Of a stretch of DNA of 64,000 nt, positions 53,281 through 61,418 are shown piece after piece. This DNA is from OLB6 sp964620125 (lineage in GTDB: Bacteria; Bacteroidota; Ignavibacteria; Kapaibacteriales; Kapaibacteriaceae): contig CAZUGQ010000001.1 in the NCBI GenBank assembly GCA_964620125.1, positions 62,001-126,000 of the forward strand, given 5' to 3'. Under the pieces are notes generated by a model, which saw only the letters and a program-made list of their open reading frames with translations, was not told where the DNA came from and ran no database searches. Numbering within the stretch: position 1 is the first letter of the stretch; each line of letters begins with the position of its first letter. The position numbers and the translations under genes are program-made.

Positions 53281-53517
53281 CTAGTGTACGTGAGCGTGGT
53301 GATCAGAATCGGGAACGGGGTCATACCCACCGGGATGGAGTGGGTGACATTTGGTGATGCGCCGAATGGCCAACCATCCACCGCGGATGGCGCCATGGCG
53401 TTGCACAGCCTGAAGTGCGTACTCGGAACACGTGGGCCGAAATCGACACGACGGTGGGAACATCGGAGAGATGAAGGCTCTGTAGAATCGAATCAGTTGT
53501 ACCAGCAACCACCTCAC
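53281..53517 (-). CDS. yidD: Membrane protein insertion efficiency factor YidD
   Basis: 78 residues, normal for YidD. Conserved FYRAFISPMFPPSCRFRPTCSEYALQAV and HPLHPGGYDPVP with the three Cys/Pro-rich pattern SCRFRPTCS. Starts ATG 53515-53517, overlapping the rnpA stop by 4 bases, and ends five bases before yidC. Confidence 0.95.
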   Translation of the reverse strand: MRWLLVQLIRFYRAFISPMFPPSCRFRPTCSEYALQAVQRHGAIRGGWLAIRRITKCHPLHPGGYDPVPDSDHHAHVH

Positions 53518-53906
53518 GCGTTAGCCTTCCGATTCAATTGAGTGAGCATGTTTTCCATGGCCCGATAAACGAAGGGTGCAACGTCTGCTAGGTTGATGTC
53601 TGCCGACCGCAGCACCGGCCGCCTCCAAAACACAACAATTGCAGAAATGCCAATCCTTGATATTTCTGCTTCCAGTCGCGGAACAACCATCCGCATTGCT
53701 TCTCGCAACAGCCGGCGAATCCTGGAGCGTGTTACCGATCGCGAAGCCGTGCGCTTTCCAACTGCTACTCCCACATGGACGATGGTGGAAGGTTTCTCCT
53801 GGTTAGCAACAACAACGGTGAGCCCAACTGGACCCACCGTGATACGATTGCCGTGTTGCAAAACCGTGTCGAACGCGCCATAGCCTTTCAGTGGGCGCAC
53901 GATCAT
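53514..53906 (-). CDS. rnpA: Ribonuclease P protein component
   Basis: 130 residues from ATG 53904-53906 (MIVRPLKGYGAFDTVLQHGNRI); the longer open frame upstream overlaps rpmH and is rejected. RNase P protein signature VGKRTASRSVTRSRIRRLLRE, with basic helix. It binds the RNase P RNA to process tRNA 5' ends. It lies 11 bases after rpmH on the same strand. Confidence 0.93.
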   Translation of the reverse strand: MIVRPLKGYGAFDTVLQHGNRITVGPVGLTVVVANQEKPSTIVHVGVAVGKRTASRSVTRSRIRRLLREAMRMVVPRLEAEISRIGISAIVVFWRRPVLRSADINLADVAPFVYRAMENMLTQLNRKANA

Positions 53907-53917
53907 GGACTGTTCCG

Positions 53918-54064
53918 TTAACGCGTTGCGCCAACGGCGATGCGATACCGTCCCTTTGCACGGCGCCGACTGAGTACCTTGCGGCCGTTCTTGGTTGCCA
54001 TACGAGCTCGAAAGCCGTGCACGTTCACACGGCGACGCTTGCTTGGCTGGTACGTTCGTTTCAT
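53918..54064 (-). CDS. rpmH: 50S ribosomal protein L34
   Basis: Read directly from the minus strand: 48 residues, MKRTYQPSKRRRVNVHGF at the start, RMATKNGRKVLSRRRAKGR in the middle, ending GATR and TAA at 53918-53920. Canonical L34. First gene of rpmH-rnpA-yidD-yidC. A TAnnTTTG box at 54108-54115 gives a leader of about 40 bases. The gene begins 63 bases from the assembly gap. Confidence 0.95.
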   Translation of the reverse strand: MKRTYQPSKRRRVNVHGFRARMATKNGRKVLSRRRAKGRYRIAVGATR

Positions 54065-54107
54065 GTTGAGAGCTTCCTGATTTTCGGACGTTTTGCAGAG
54101 AGAACGG

Positions 54108-54115
54108 CAAAAGTA
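54108..54115 (-). promoter_or_regulatory. TAnnTTTG box upstream of rpmH
   Basis: On the minus strand TACTTTTG, 43 bases before the rpmH ATG, matching the Bacteroidota -7 element. The -33 position would fall near or in the N gap, so it cannot be judged. Confidence 0.5.
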
Positions 54116-54127
54116 CGAAGATCAGTT

Positions 54128-54137
54128 NNNNNNNNNN
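54128..54137. other. Assembly gap (ten Ns)
   Basis: Ten unknown bases joining contigs. It cuts the last codons of the DUF3467 gene on the minus strand. True gap length is unknown. rpmH often neighbours dnaA or the replication origin, so missing sequence here would matter. Confidence 0.95.
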
Positions 54138-54433
54138 ACACCTGGCGGGAATGCCGGGAGCTGCCCGTCGATGTTAATCTCGCCGTGCTGCGATTCATAC
54201 TTACCGATGTTGTCGTTCAGAGCATGCAGCAACAGCTTTGCATGCACTGGCGTCATCACAATACGTGCATGCACACGTGCCTTGGGCACACCGGGCAGTA
54301 CACGCGTGAAGTCAACAACAAACTCGGCCGGTGAGTGCGAAATGATGGCAAGGTTTGAGTAAATGCCCTCGGCTTCTTTCTCGCCGAGCTCAATGGTCAT
54401 TTGATGTTGCTGTCCGTCCTTGGGATCTGCCAT
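54138..54433 (-). CDS. DUF3467 protein (3' end lost in assembly gap)
   Basis: About 98 residues visible, starting MADPKDGQQHQMTIELGEKEA. Family motifs: GIYSNLAIISHSPAEFVVDF, RVLPGVPKARVHARIVMTP and HAKLLLHALNDNIGKYES. The family is usually about 100 residues, so only a few residues are missing. Function unknown; small, soluble, common in Bacteroidota. Start ATG 54431-54433; the TPR gene upstream on the same strand ends 33 bases away. Confidence 0.85.
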
Positions 54434-54465
54434 GAGAACCTCCGTTGTGAAGTGGATGGAAGGGC

Positions 54466-56001
54466 CTAGAGCTTGGAGGCCTTGGCAGCCGCTTCCTTCA
54501 TTTTGTCAATCATGTTGTTCCTGCCGTACAACCCTTCCATGATCTCATAGTAGGTTTTGTCCGTTAGGTGCATTTGCTCCAAACCCTCGAGTTCCATGAT
54601 CAGTGCCTTTACCTTGGCCTTGTTCTTGGTAACCTCGTACACGTTTGCAAGTTGCTCGAGGACGACGATGTCTGTCGAGTATTTGGGCGACTTGCGCAGT
54701 TGCTCGAAATATTCGGCGCTTTTCTCCAGGTCCTTCATGTAGGCAAGGTCTGGCTGGTACTTCTTGTCCTTGTCCATCTTCTCGAGTTCCACGCGTTGTT
54801 TTGCTCCCGCCATGTTCTTATAGGCGGCGGCAAGGTTGTACAGTGCCGTTTCGTTTGATGGATCCTGCTGAAGGACGATCTGATACTGTTCAATGGACTC
54901 GTTGGATTTGCCGGCAGCAGCAAGCAGGGTTGCATACTGCAGGCGATAGTTGATTTGTGTAGGGTCGCGCTTGAGCTGCTCGGCCATTTCACGCATGGCC
55001 TCATCACCTTTGCCTAGGTCCTGTAGCAGTTGCGTGCGAAGCGGCACTAGTTCCTGATCGGATGGCTTCAGGGCAGCTACCACACCGCACATTTCAAGGC
55101 TGCGTTCTTTCCTGGCATTTTGGTAATCCAAGTACGCCAAGGCTTTTATCGGTCCCAGGGAGGCAACACGAGATCTCCACTTCTCCCCATCGGCCAAACC
55201 GGGTGGCGGGTTGTACGTCCATCCCTCTAACACTGCACCGGCACCACGCTCATCCGAACAGAACACGTACATGGTACGTCCACCAACGTCTATCATGTCC
55301 TTATACAGCACACCGGCCACTGCGTTACCATCCATCAAGGTATCCGTTCGCGTTTCGGTTGGTTGTCCAAGCTTCGTATGCACTTCACTTCGACTTGATC
55401 CAAGAATCAGCCCCTTGTCGCGAATGATATCGAACCCTGGTTTCTCGATGTTCCACCACTGCATATAGGTTTGATACGCCCCAGCGGAGTCTCCCTTTGT
55501 TTCGAGTGCCCCACCCAACAGCACCATCGGTTCGGTAAATGTGGGCTTCAGGCGAATGGCATTACGTAGGTGTAGAATTGATCTTTCTAGTTCTTCGGCT
55601 GACTTCGATTCAACGTACGAGTTGTATGCGTTAATTCCCGAGTTGTAGGAACTCACCCAGGCGTTGTACATGCGTATGGAGACTTCGTCACGCTGCTTAT
55701 CGGCCAATCCCGGACAGTTCAGTGCCTTTTCGTAGGATGCCAGCATGAGGCTGTCATTACTCATCATTTGTGCAACATCACCAAGCAGAATAAGCGCTTC
55801 GCAGTCGTTGGGGTTTGTGGCAAGCGACTGCTCGAGTGATGCCTTGGCTGCAGGATAATCCTGATTCTGTATAGCCTTTCGTGCGGCCGACGTACCAGAC
55901 GACGCACACTGGAACCCCTGCGTGAGCAAGGCGCAAAAAGCGATGAGAACAAGAATCTGAACTGGGCGGTTCACGGCGCTGACCCTTTGTGGTGTTGACA
56001 T
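54466..56001 (-). CDS. TPR-repeat lipoprotein
   Basis: 511 residues. Signal sequence ILVLIAFCALLTQGFQC with a lipobox-like Cys near residue 32. Tetratricopeptide repeats: QDYPAAKASLEQSLATNPND, EALILLGDVAQMMSND, NYRLQYATLLAAAGKSNESI and VLQQDPSNETALYNLAAAYK. The middle (RSEVHTKLGQPTETRTD, GGRTMYVFCSDE) is a short beta domain without a family I can name. Probably anchored in the outer or inner membrane as a protein-interaction scaffold. Ends just before DUF3467. Confidence 0.75.
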   Translation of the reverse strand: MSTPQRVSAVNRPVQILVLIAFCALLTQGFQCASSGTSAARKAIQNQDYPAAKASLEQSLATNPNDCEALILLGDVAQMMSNDSLMLASYEKALNCPGLADKQRDEVSIRMYNAWVSSYNSGINAYNSYVESKSAEELERSILHLRNAIRLKPTFTEPMVLLGGALETKGDSAGAYQTYMQWWNIEKPGFDIIRDKGLILGSSRSEVHTKLGQPTETRTDTLMDGNAVAGVLYKDMIDVGGRTMYVFCSDERGAGAVLEGWTYNPPPGLADGEKWRSRVASLGPIKALAYLDYQNARKERSLEMCGVVAALKPSDQELVPLRTQLLQDLGKGDEAMREMAEQLKRDPTQINYRLQYATLLAAAGKSNESIEQYQIVLQQDPSNETALYNLAAAYKNMAGAKQRVELEKMDKDKKYQPDLAYMKDLEKSAEYFEQLRKSPKYSTDIVVLEQLANVYEVTKNKAKVKALIMELEGLEQMHLTDKTYYEIMEGLYGRNNMIDKMKEAAAKASKL

Positions 56002-56024
56002 GAAACGGCTCTCAAACCTACGAA

Positions 56025-56762
56025 TCAGTTACCGTCCGTTGCAGAAGGAAAGGCAAAGAGCGAGTCGTCAAGTGGCACGTTCGGCTCCGCCGAGGTCCAG
56101 GTCATGGTCATGAATGTTTGGCCTTCGGAGCTTACAGACACTTCCATGGGCAACATCACTCCGGCAACAGGCTTGAAATTGCCAAGGTTTCGTTCAACAA
56201 CCACCATGTTACCCATCATGTCGACCGCACTTTCCACCTTGATTGGCAACCAGGTTATGGCATCAATGAAATACATCGTTGTATCGCCCTCGGCAGGAGC
56301 GGCCGATATTTTGTAAGCTGTCATACCATCAACGTCAACTGTACCAACTAAGGCTAGCGTGAGTCCATTGGCCTTTGCATCTACCAAGTCGCCCACGATT
56401 CTGGCTTGTTGCCTTGCCACCGGAACTTGTGCATCGTCTGACTTAACGGGATCCGTTCCCTGCATTGGGTTGATAGACCATGCCGTGGTGCCATCGAAAG
56501 CCTGCACCATGGTTGACCCCATCATGTCGATTTCCATGCGCATCTTCACGTTGTCCTTATAGAACATTCGGAATGTGCTCTTCATACCTTGCACGTCCAT
56601 CGTTCCAGCAACCTTCAGAGATGTGAGTTTACGAATGGCACTTTCCCCACCCATGGCTTCCAGATGGTTCGCTATAATTTCATCAACGGATATTGCCTGT
56701 AAGGTGGTGGCACATGCCAGCGAGAAACAAAGGAACAGCACAGTCTTCACACGGTTCTCCAT
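56025..56762 (-). CDS. LolA-like outer-membrane lipoprotein carrier/sorting fold protein
   Basis: 245 residues from ATG 56760-56762 (the longer frame upstream is not hydrophobic). Signal peptide VLFLCFSLACATTLQA. Then DEIIANHLEAMGGESAIRKL and LKVAGTMDVQGMKSTFRMFY, and later YFIDAITWLPIKVESAVD, the LolA/LolB-like fold seen in many Bacteroidota periplasmic proteins. Whether it carries lipoproteins or another lipid-like cargo is unknown. Divergent from the alpha/beta hydrolase at 56853. Confidence 0.7.
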   Translation of the reverse strand: MENRVKTVLFLCFSLACATTLQAISVDEIIANHLEAMGGESAIRKLTSLKVAGTMDVQGMKSTFRMFYKDNVKMRMEIDMMGSTMVQAFDGTTAWSINPMQGTDPVKSDDAQVPVARQQARIVGDLVDAKANGLTLALVGTVDVDGMTAYKISAAPAEGDTTMYFIDAITWLPIKVESAVDMMGNMVVVERNLGNFKPVAGVMLPMEVSVSSEGQTFMTMTWTSAEPNVPLDDSLFAFPSATDGN

Positions 56763-56822
56763 AGCTTGGTGAGTGCCACAAGTGTACGCATTTTCTACAC
56801 CTCCACATCGGATACACGGATG

Positions 56823-56836
56823 CCCAAGCCCCCTTC
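56823..56836 (+). repeat. AGCCCCCT-type motif, intergenic copy
   Basis: CCAAGCCCCCTTCC in the divergent gap between the LolA-like gene (start 56762) and the alpha/beta hydrolase (start 56853). Confidence 0.65.
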
Positions 56837-56852
56837 CATCGGTTTCCATGTC

Positions 56853-58313
56853 ATGGTGTTTCGCTGGTTAATCCTTGCTATCACGTTGGTGATTGGACGG
56901 CAAGCTGCTCATGGGCAGATCAGTTCTCCGGTTGAAAAGATTGCTCTGTTAGATACCACACTAACCGGCAACTGGTCTGGAAACGTGGTCACAAATCAGG
57001 GCATGCGATTCCAATTGCTGGTTCGGATGACGGCCTTCACCAACGCACCTTGCGAGGTTACCTATGATGTGGTGGACCAGCAGCTTTACACCCAACGATG
57101 TAATGCGGCCTCTTGCGATACCCTGCGGATGTTGTGGGCGAATGACAGTGCAGGGGCACGTTTTGAAGGACGGTACATGGCAGAGGATCAAACGATACAG
57201 GGGCTTTGGAAGCAGGCTAGCACGTCGGTGTACGTTACGTTCCACAAGGTCACACACGTTCGCAAGTTTCAGGAGCCACAGGTTGCGAGTACGGAGCTCC
57301 CATACGAAGAACGACCTCTTACGGTAAATAATCGTGCTGCCGGCGTTCGGCTTGGAGGCACGGCTGTGATTCCTTCAGCCGAAGGTGAGCACCCAGTGAT
57401 CGTGTTTGTGAGTGACAGAGGATTGCAAGACAGAAATGCTACAGATGTAACCGGACACAGACCATTTCTGGTGCTTGCTCACCTGCTTGCAGAACGCGGA
57501 TGGGCATCGGTGCGGATGGATGATAGGGGCGTGGGAGAGAGTACTGGTGATCCGGATGCATCGATTGATGACCGGGCAGGTGATCTATTGCAGGTCCTGA
57601 AACGACTCACGACTGAGTCGGGTATCGACGCTTCACGAATCTTTCTGCTTGGCCATGGAGAAGGAGGGCTGGTAGCGGTGGAAGCTGCGTACAAGGCCAA
57701 GCAGGATGGTATCACGGTAAAGGGGCTGGTACTTGCAGGAACACCGGCTATCGATGGTAAGGACCTGTTGATGGCACACATTCGAGCTGCAGATGCACTC
57801 TACGATATTGATACCGATGTAACCGAGGCTGCTGTTGACCTGGTTCATGTATGGTGGGAGTCTTCGATGGCAGACGCCATGGCGGGCGACAGAACGCAGC
57901 TTCTGCTGGAACGGTCCGACTCCTTGATACAGGCCGCAAGTCCGCTGCTCGATGTGTACCCTGCAGCCGTTCGGCTTACGAAGTCAGACAGAAGGACCTA
58001 TGTGGAAGCCGAGTTGCTGCCCTGGATCTCCAGTTATCGTGAGATGAACGCTCCAGAACGCATTGCACGCATTCAATCCCCAACGCTTGTACTCCTGGCG
58101 GAGCGCGACGTGATGGTGCCCATAGAATCAACAGATACTGCGTGGGAAGTGTTTGCAGACGCGCACCCTTTTGTGGAAGTACTCAACATACCGGGCGCAA
58201 ACCATGGCTTTCAGTCATGCAAGACGTGTACGGTGGAAGAGGCGCGCAGTAAGGGCGAAACCATTAAGATGGACGTGATCTACGCCATCGTGGATTGGGC
58301 AACTAATCTATAA
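56853..58313 (+). CDS. Alpha/beta hydrolase fold protein, nucleophile Ser replaced by Gly
   Basis: 486 residues from ATG 56853; signal peptide MVFRWLILAITLVIGRQAAHG. An N-terminal beta domain (about 200 residues) is followed by an alpha/beta hydrolase fold: RMDDRGVGESTGDPDAS, then LLGHGEGGLVAVEA where family members read GHSxGG, and LLAERDVMVPIEST (Asp) and GANHGFQS (His). The third-position Gly (codon GGA) removes the usual serine nucleophile. It could be a non-catalytic member or use another residue. Overlaps the convergent rlpA stop by 11 bases. Confidence 0.75.
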   Translation: MVFRWLILAITLVIGRQAAHGQISSPVEKIALLDTTLTGNWSGNVVTNQGMRFQLLVRMTAFTNAPCEVTYDVVDQQLYTQRCNAASCDTLRMLWANDSAGARFEGRYMAEDQTIQGLWKQASTSVYVTFHKVTHVRKFQEPQVASTELPYEERPLTVNNRAAGVRLGGTAVIPSAEGEHPVIVFVSDRGLQDRNATDVTGHRPFLVLAHLLAERGWASVRMDDRGVGESTGDPDASIDDRAGDLLQVLKRLTTESGIDASRIFLLGHGEGGLVAVEAAYKAKQDGITVKGLVLAGTPAIDGKDLLMAHIRAADALYDIDTDVTEAAVDLVHVWWESSMADAMAGDRTQLLLERSDSLIQAASPLLDVYPAAVRLTKSDRRTYVEAELLPWISSYREMNAPERIARIQSPTLVLLAERDVMVPIESTDTAWEVFADAHPFVEVLNIPGANHGFQSCKTCTVEEARSKGETIKMDVIYAIVDWATNL

Positions 58314-59016
58314 GTGCCGTATCGGCATACGCCAGAGCCACGGGCATGGAGGATGCAACGGCATAGACGGTGCCGCCCAAGCCGTCAGGGAGCACGACCA
58401 CCACATCGGTTGATTTGGCACTCTTCATTGCTTGCGCAAATGAGCGGACTGGCGCAATGGAGTGCAGCGAGGATGCCTCTCGCACCTGCACATCCATTTC
58501 CGGCGTCACAACAATGATTCGTTCCGACGTCCTGTTGTAAAAGTCTTCAACTGCCTTGGGCGTAAGGGCCTGAAGGTCAACCTTCGTAACGGATACGCCG
58601 ATACGTTGGGCAGCTGCCTTACTTAGATCAATCACCCTTTTATTCACGAAGGGTCCACGATCGGTAACCTCGACAACAACAGATTGACCAGTGAGCGTAT
58701 TCACAACCTTGATCAACGAACCGAATGGCAAGGTGCGATGTGCGGCTGTAAGCTCATGCATGTTGAACACTGAACCGCTGGCAGTGCGTCGGCCGTGGAA
58801 GTCTGGACCGTACCACGATGCCAACCCATCCTCGATGTCGGCTAGGTCCATTGCCACAGCGCGTGGAAGAGTAGGGCCGTATGTTTCCAGCATCGGTGAG
58901 GCCAGGGCAACCTGTCCATCAGGAATATCGTGTGCTTCCACGAGGAAACTCACAGACATCACCGCCAGAAACACCAGCGAGAATACAATGGATCGTATGA
59001 AAAATGGGGTCGTCAT
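58303..59016 (-). CDS. rlpA: RlpA-like septal ring lytic transglycosylase/DPBB protein
   Basis: 237 residues from ATG 59014-59016. Signal peptide FFIRSIVFSLVFLAVMSVSFLVEA. The double-psi beta-barrel domain has GLASWYGPDFHGRRTASGSVF, HRTLPFGSLIKVVNT and VEVTDRGPFVNKRVIDLSKAA, matching RlpA. RlpA cleaves naked glycan strands in the septum of some bacteria; catalytic activity here is inferred. A SPOR domain is not obvious at the C-terminus. It overlaps the 58313 stop by 11 bases. Confidence 0.85.
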   Translation of the reverse strand: MTTPFFIRSIVFSLVFLAVMSVSFLVEAHDIPDGQVALASPMLETYGPTLPRAVAMDLADIEDGLASWYGPDFHGRRTASGSVFNMHELTAAHRTLPFGSLIKVVNTLTGQSVVVEVTDRGPFVNKRVIDLSKAAAQRIGVSVTKVDLQALTPKAVEDFYNRTSERIIVVTPEMDVQVREASSLHSIAPVRSFAQAMKSAKSTDVVVVLPDGLGGTVYAVASSMPVALAYADTALID

Positions 59017-59082
59017 GGAGAGTTTGGTCTCTCGGGAACCGGCAAACTCCAGCAATCGGCTCAATTGCGCAATGAATGTTCC

Positions 59083-59943
59083 ATGAGAAAGTGTTCACTC
59101 TCGGCTAATCTCGTTATGGTGCTAGTCCTTACGGTGGCAGCACCACCCATCGAAGCACGACCCGACAGGCCAGATACCGTGCATCCAGTGCGGCTGGGCA
59201 TCGTTGCCGGCGGTACGATTGCTGCCTTTGCCATTGGACACGGCTACCTGAATGACCTGTGGTGGAAGGGCACTCCTGTTCCCTTTCACATCAACTCGCA
59301 TGACGACTACGTCTATGCCCTTGGGGCCGACAAGTTAGGGCATCTCACGTTTGCATACAGTGCGGCAACGGTGTATGCCGACCTTTTCCGGTGGTGCGGA
59401 CTTGACAGTGTTACTGCTGTTTGGTCGGGCTTTGGCGTATCGATGGCCTACCAGAGTTACGTGGAGATTCGCGATGGTTTTTCGGCAGAGTATGGATTTT
59501 CCTGGGGCGACATGGCTGCCAATACCATCGGGGCAACACTCCCCGTTATCCAGCATTACCTGCCAACGCTTCGCGCACTCGATCTGCAGCTATCGTTCTG
59601 GCCATCGGAGGCTTACAGGAACGGAGAGTATGCTTCGATCATTGATGACTACGAAAGCACCACACACTGGCTTGCTCTTACACTTCACGACTGGCTGCCT
59701 GTGGGCCTTCAGCAATGGTATCCGCCCTGGCTTGGCGTAGCCATCGGTCATTCGGTAACAAACCTTGATGGGAAGGGGGCTGGAGACCATGTGGTGGTGC
59801 TATCGTTGGATTGGAACCTTTCGCGCCTTCCCGGTTTGCCTGCATGGCTATCCGATGTGCTGCGTGTGCTTCACCTGTATCACCTGCCAGCGCCGGCAGT
59901 CCAGGTACTCCCCAACGTTGTTTGGTACGGACTGCGTTTTTAG
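59083..59943 (+). CDS. DUF2279 family outer-membrane/periplasmic protein
   Basis: 286 residues from ATG 59083 (signal peptide NLVMVLVLTVAAPPIEA); the longer upstream frame is rejected. DUF2279-like motifs: HDDYVYALGADKLGHLTFAYSA and QSYVEIRDGFSAEYGFSWGD, then ANTIGATLPVIQHY. The ADKLGH segment is the family signature (YfiM-like). Ends GLRF, consistent with an outer-membrane beta-strand C-terminus. Divergent from rlpA and overlapping the next minus-strand gene by 4 bases. Confidence 0.8.
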   Translation: MRKCSLSANLVMVLVLTVAAPPIEARPDRPDTVHPVRLGIVAGGTIAAFAIGHGYLNDLWWKGTPVPFHINSHDDYVYALGADKLGHLTFAYSAATVYADLFRWCGLDSVTAVWSGFGVSMAYQSYVEIRDGFSAEYGFSWGDMAANTIGATLPVIQHYLPTLRALDLQLSFWPSEAYRNGEYASIIDDYESTTHWLALTLHDWLPVGLQQWYPPWLGVAIGHSVTNLDGKGAGDHVVVLSLDWNLSRLPGLPAWLSDVLRVLHLYHLPAPAVQVLPNVVWYGLRF

Positions 59944-61412
59944 GATCCGTTGCTCTGTTCGTAGCCATCCTTGAGAACGTACACTTCGATCCGCCTGTTC
60001 TGCGCACGAATTTGCTCAACCTCTTCCGGCTTCATTCTTTTTGCTTCGGCAGGCGACGGCTCGTTAACCTTCGGCATGGATGAGCCATATCCTACAGTTC
60101 CTCGAATCTTACTTGGATCAACTCCCTGCTCAAGCAGCCAGGAGCGAATACGCTTCGCTCGAATGTCGCTTAGCACCTTATTCCTTGCCGGTGAACCTTC
60201 GGATGATGCATGACCTTCGATGATTACTTCGTGACCATCGGGTGCATCCTGCATGTATTCCAGGAGTTCGGAAAGGTTCTGTTTCGTTTGTGGATAGGAA
60301 TAATCGAACTCATCAGTGTCCAACTTGAAGCGAATGTCCTTTGAGAACTTCTTCGCTGGTTTACCCGGGCCTGACGGCGTGAGCGCTGGTGCTTGCTGAG
60401 GAGCGGGTTCCGGCTCAGCAGGCATTTGTGCTGGAGCTGGTGCCGGTGCAGCGGGTTGCGCTGGCGCACCGCAGCAACAGCAGCTACAACAGCAACAACA
60501 GCAGCAGCAACAGTCATACGCGCCGCAACAAAATCCGTCGTCGCACCACAACTCATGGTAGCTGCATTCAACATCACACTCATGGTCACCGCAGGCACAG
60601 AGACAACAGCACGGTATTCTATTCGCATGCGATTCTGCCGTGAACACCCAACCTTCGGGGGGGGACGTTGCCCAAGCCCCCTCACAATCCATCGATCTAT
60701 CGAGATCTGGTTGAGTAAACGTATAGGTAAATCCAATCGATGCACTGCTAAGTCCATCGTTCCCCGCGTCGAAGTTCACGTCGTCTACCCAATCCGAAAA
60801 CACGAATCGATGTTCCAGGCGGAGTTGCAAACCAACGCGCGCCGAGATCGGAATGCGCGTGCCGAGACCAATGGGAATGCTCACGGCGGACGATCCGTAT
60901 GCACCGCTCAACACATTCGGCAATGGATCAGCATCGTTGGCGGTAGCAACGGACCAGTCAACGTACCCAACACCGGCGGTTACGTAGACTGGAGCGGCAA
61001 TCGACGGTATTAGGACGTAGTTGCAGAGGACGTCCACCGTGATGAGAGACCCGGCATTCTCCGGTTCAATCACCGTGTTCGTGTTTGGGTAGAGGTTGCC
61101 AAAACGAGCACCGGGACCAAAGTACTCCCGGTAAGCCGATAGGTCGGCATTTGTAAGCTTGAATGCATACGTACCAAAGCCAAACCGTCCCTCCAGGAAC
61201 AAGCGGCGCAACGGCGCATACTGGATGGAGAGTGATCCTGCGGGAAAGAACTGATCGTCAGAAAATTCGCCGTGGTACTTCTGGACATGGGCATTGACTG
61301 TACCGGTAACTTCGCCCGGTGTTATCTGTGCACGAAGGGTTGGCCCATGACAAACAGCCAGAAGGATGGCGGCAAGAACGCTCCCCAGCATGGATGACGT
61401 GAGGCGTTCCAT
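59940..61412 (-). CDS. OmpA-family barrel protein with poly-Cys linker
   Basis: 490 residues. Signal peptide MLGSVLAAILLAVCHGPTLRA. Residues about 30-250 form an outer-membrane beta-barrel-like domain (YHGEFSDDQFFPAGSLSIQY, LRLEHRFVFSDWVDDVNFD, GNDGLSSASIGFTYTF). Residues 268-314 hold 23 cysteines in about 47 residues, including CCCCCCCCCSCCCC at 60471-60512, followed by an Ala/Pro-rich linker. The C-terminal OmpA domain (VIIEGHASSEGSPARNKVLS, NRRIEVYVL) binds peptidoglycan. The Cys codons are a mix of TGT and TGC, so translation is continuous and not a frame artefact. Tandem paralog of the next gene. Confidence 0.85.
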   Translation of the reverse strand: MERLTSSMLGSVLAAILLAVCHGPTLRAQITPGEVTGTVNAHVQKYHGEFSDDQFFPAGSLSIQYAPLRRLFLEGRFGFGTYAFKLTNADLSAYREYFGPGARFGNLYPNTNTVIEPENAGSLITVDVLCNYVLIPSIAAPVYVTAGVGYVDWSVATANDADPLPNVLSGAYGSSAVSIPIGLGTRIPISARVGLQLRLEHRFVFSDWVDDVNFDAGNDGLSSASIGFTYTFTQPDLDRSMDCEGAWATSPPEGWVFTAESHANRIPCCCLCACGDHECDVECSYHELWCDDGFCCGAYDCCCCCCCCCSCCCCGAPAQPAAPAPAPAQMPAEPEPAPQQAPALTPSGPGKPAKKFSKDIRFKLDTDEFDYSYPQTKQNLSELLEYMQDAPDGHEVIIEGHASSEGSPARNKVLSDIRAKRIRSWLLEQGVDPSKIRGTVGYGSSMPKVNEPSPAEAKRMKPEEVEQIRAQNRRIEVYVLKDGYEQSNGS

Positions 61413-61418
61413 TGTTGA

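Noticed and set aside
54065..54127. Replication origin between rpmH and the gap
   Set aside because: Only 63 bases are visible, no DnaA box (TTATNCACA-type) was seen and no AT-rich unwinding region; left as an open question.
60471..60512. Poly-Cys tract as a frameshift artefact of a CAG/CAA repeat
   Set aside because: The frame is open and homologous on both sides, and the codons are an irregular mix of TGT and TGC.
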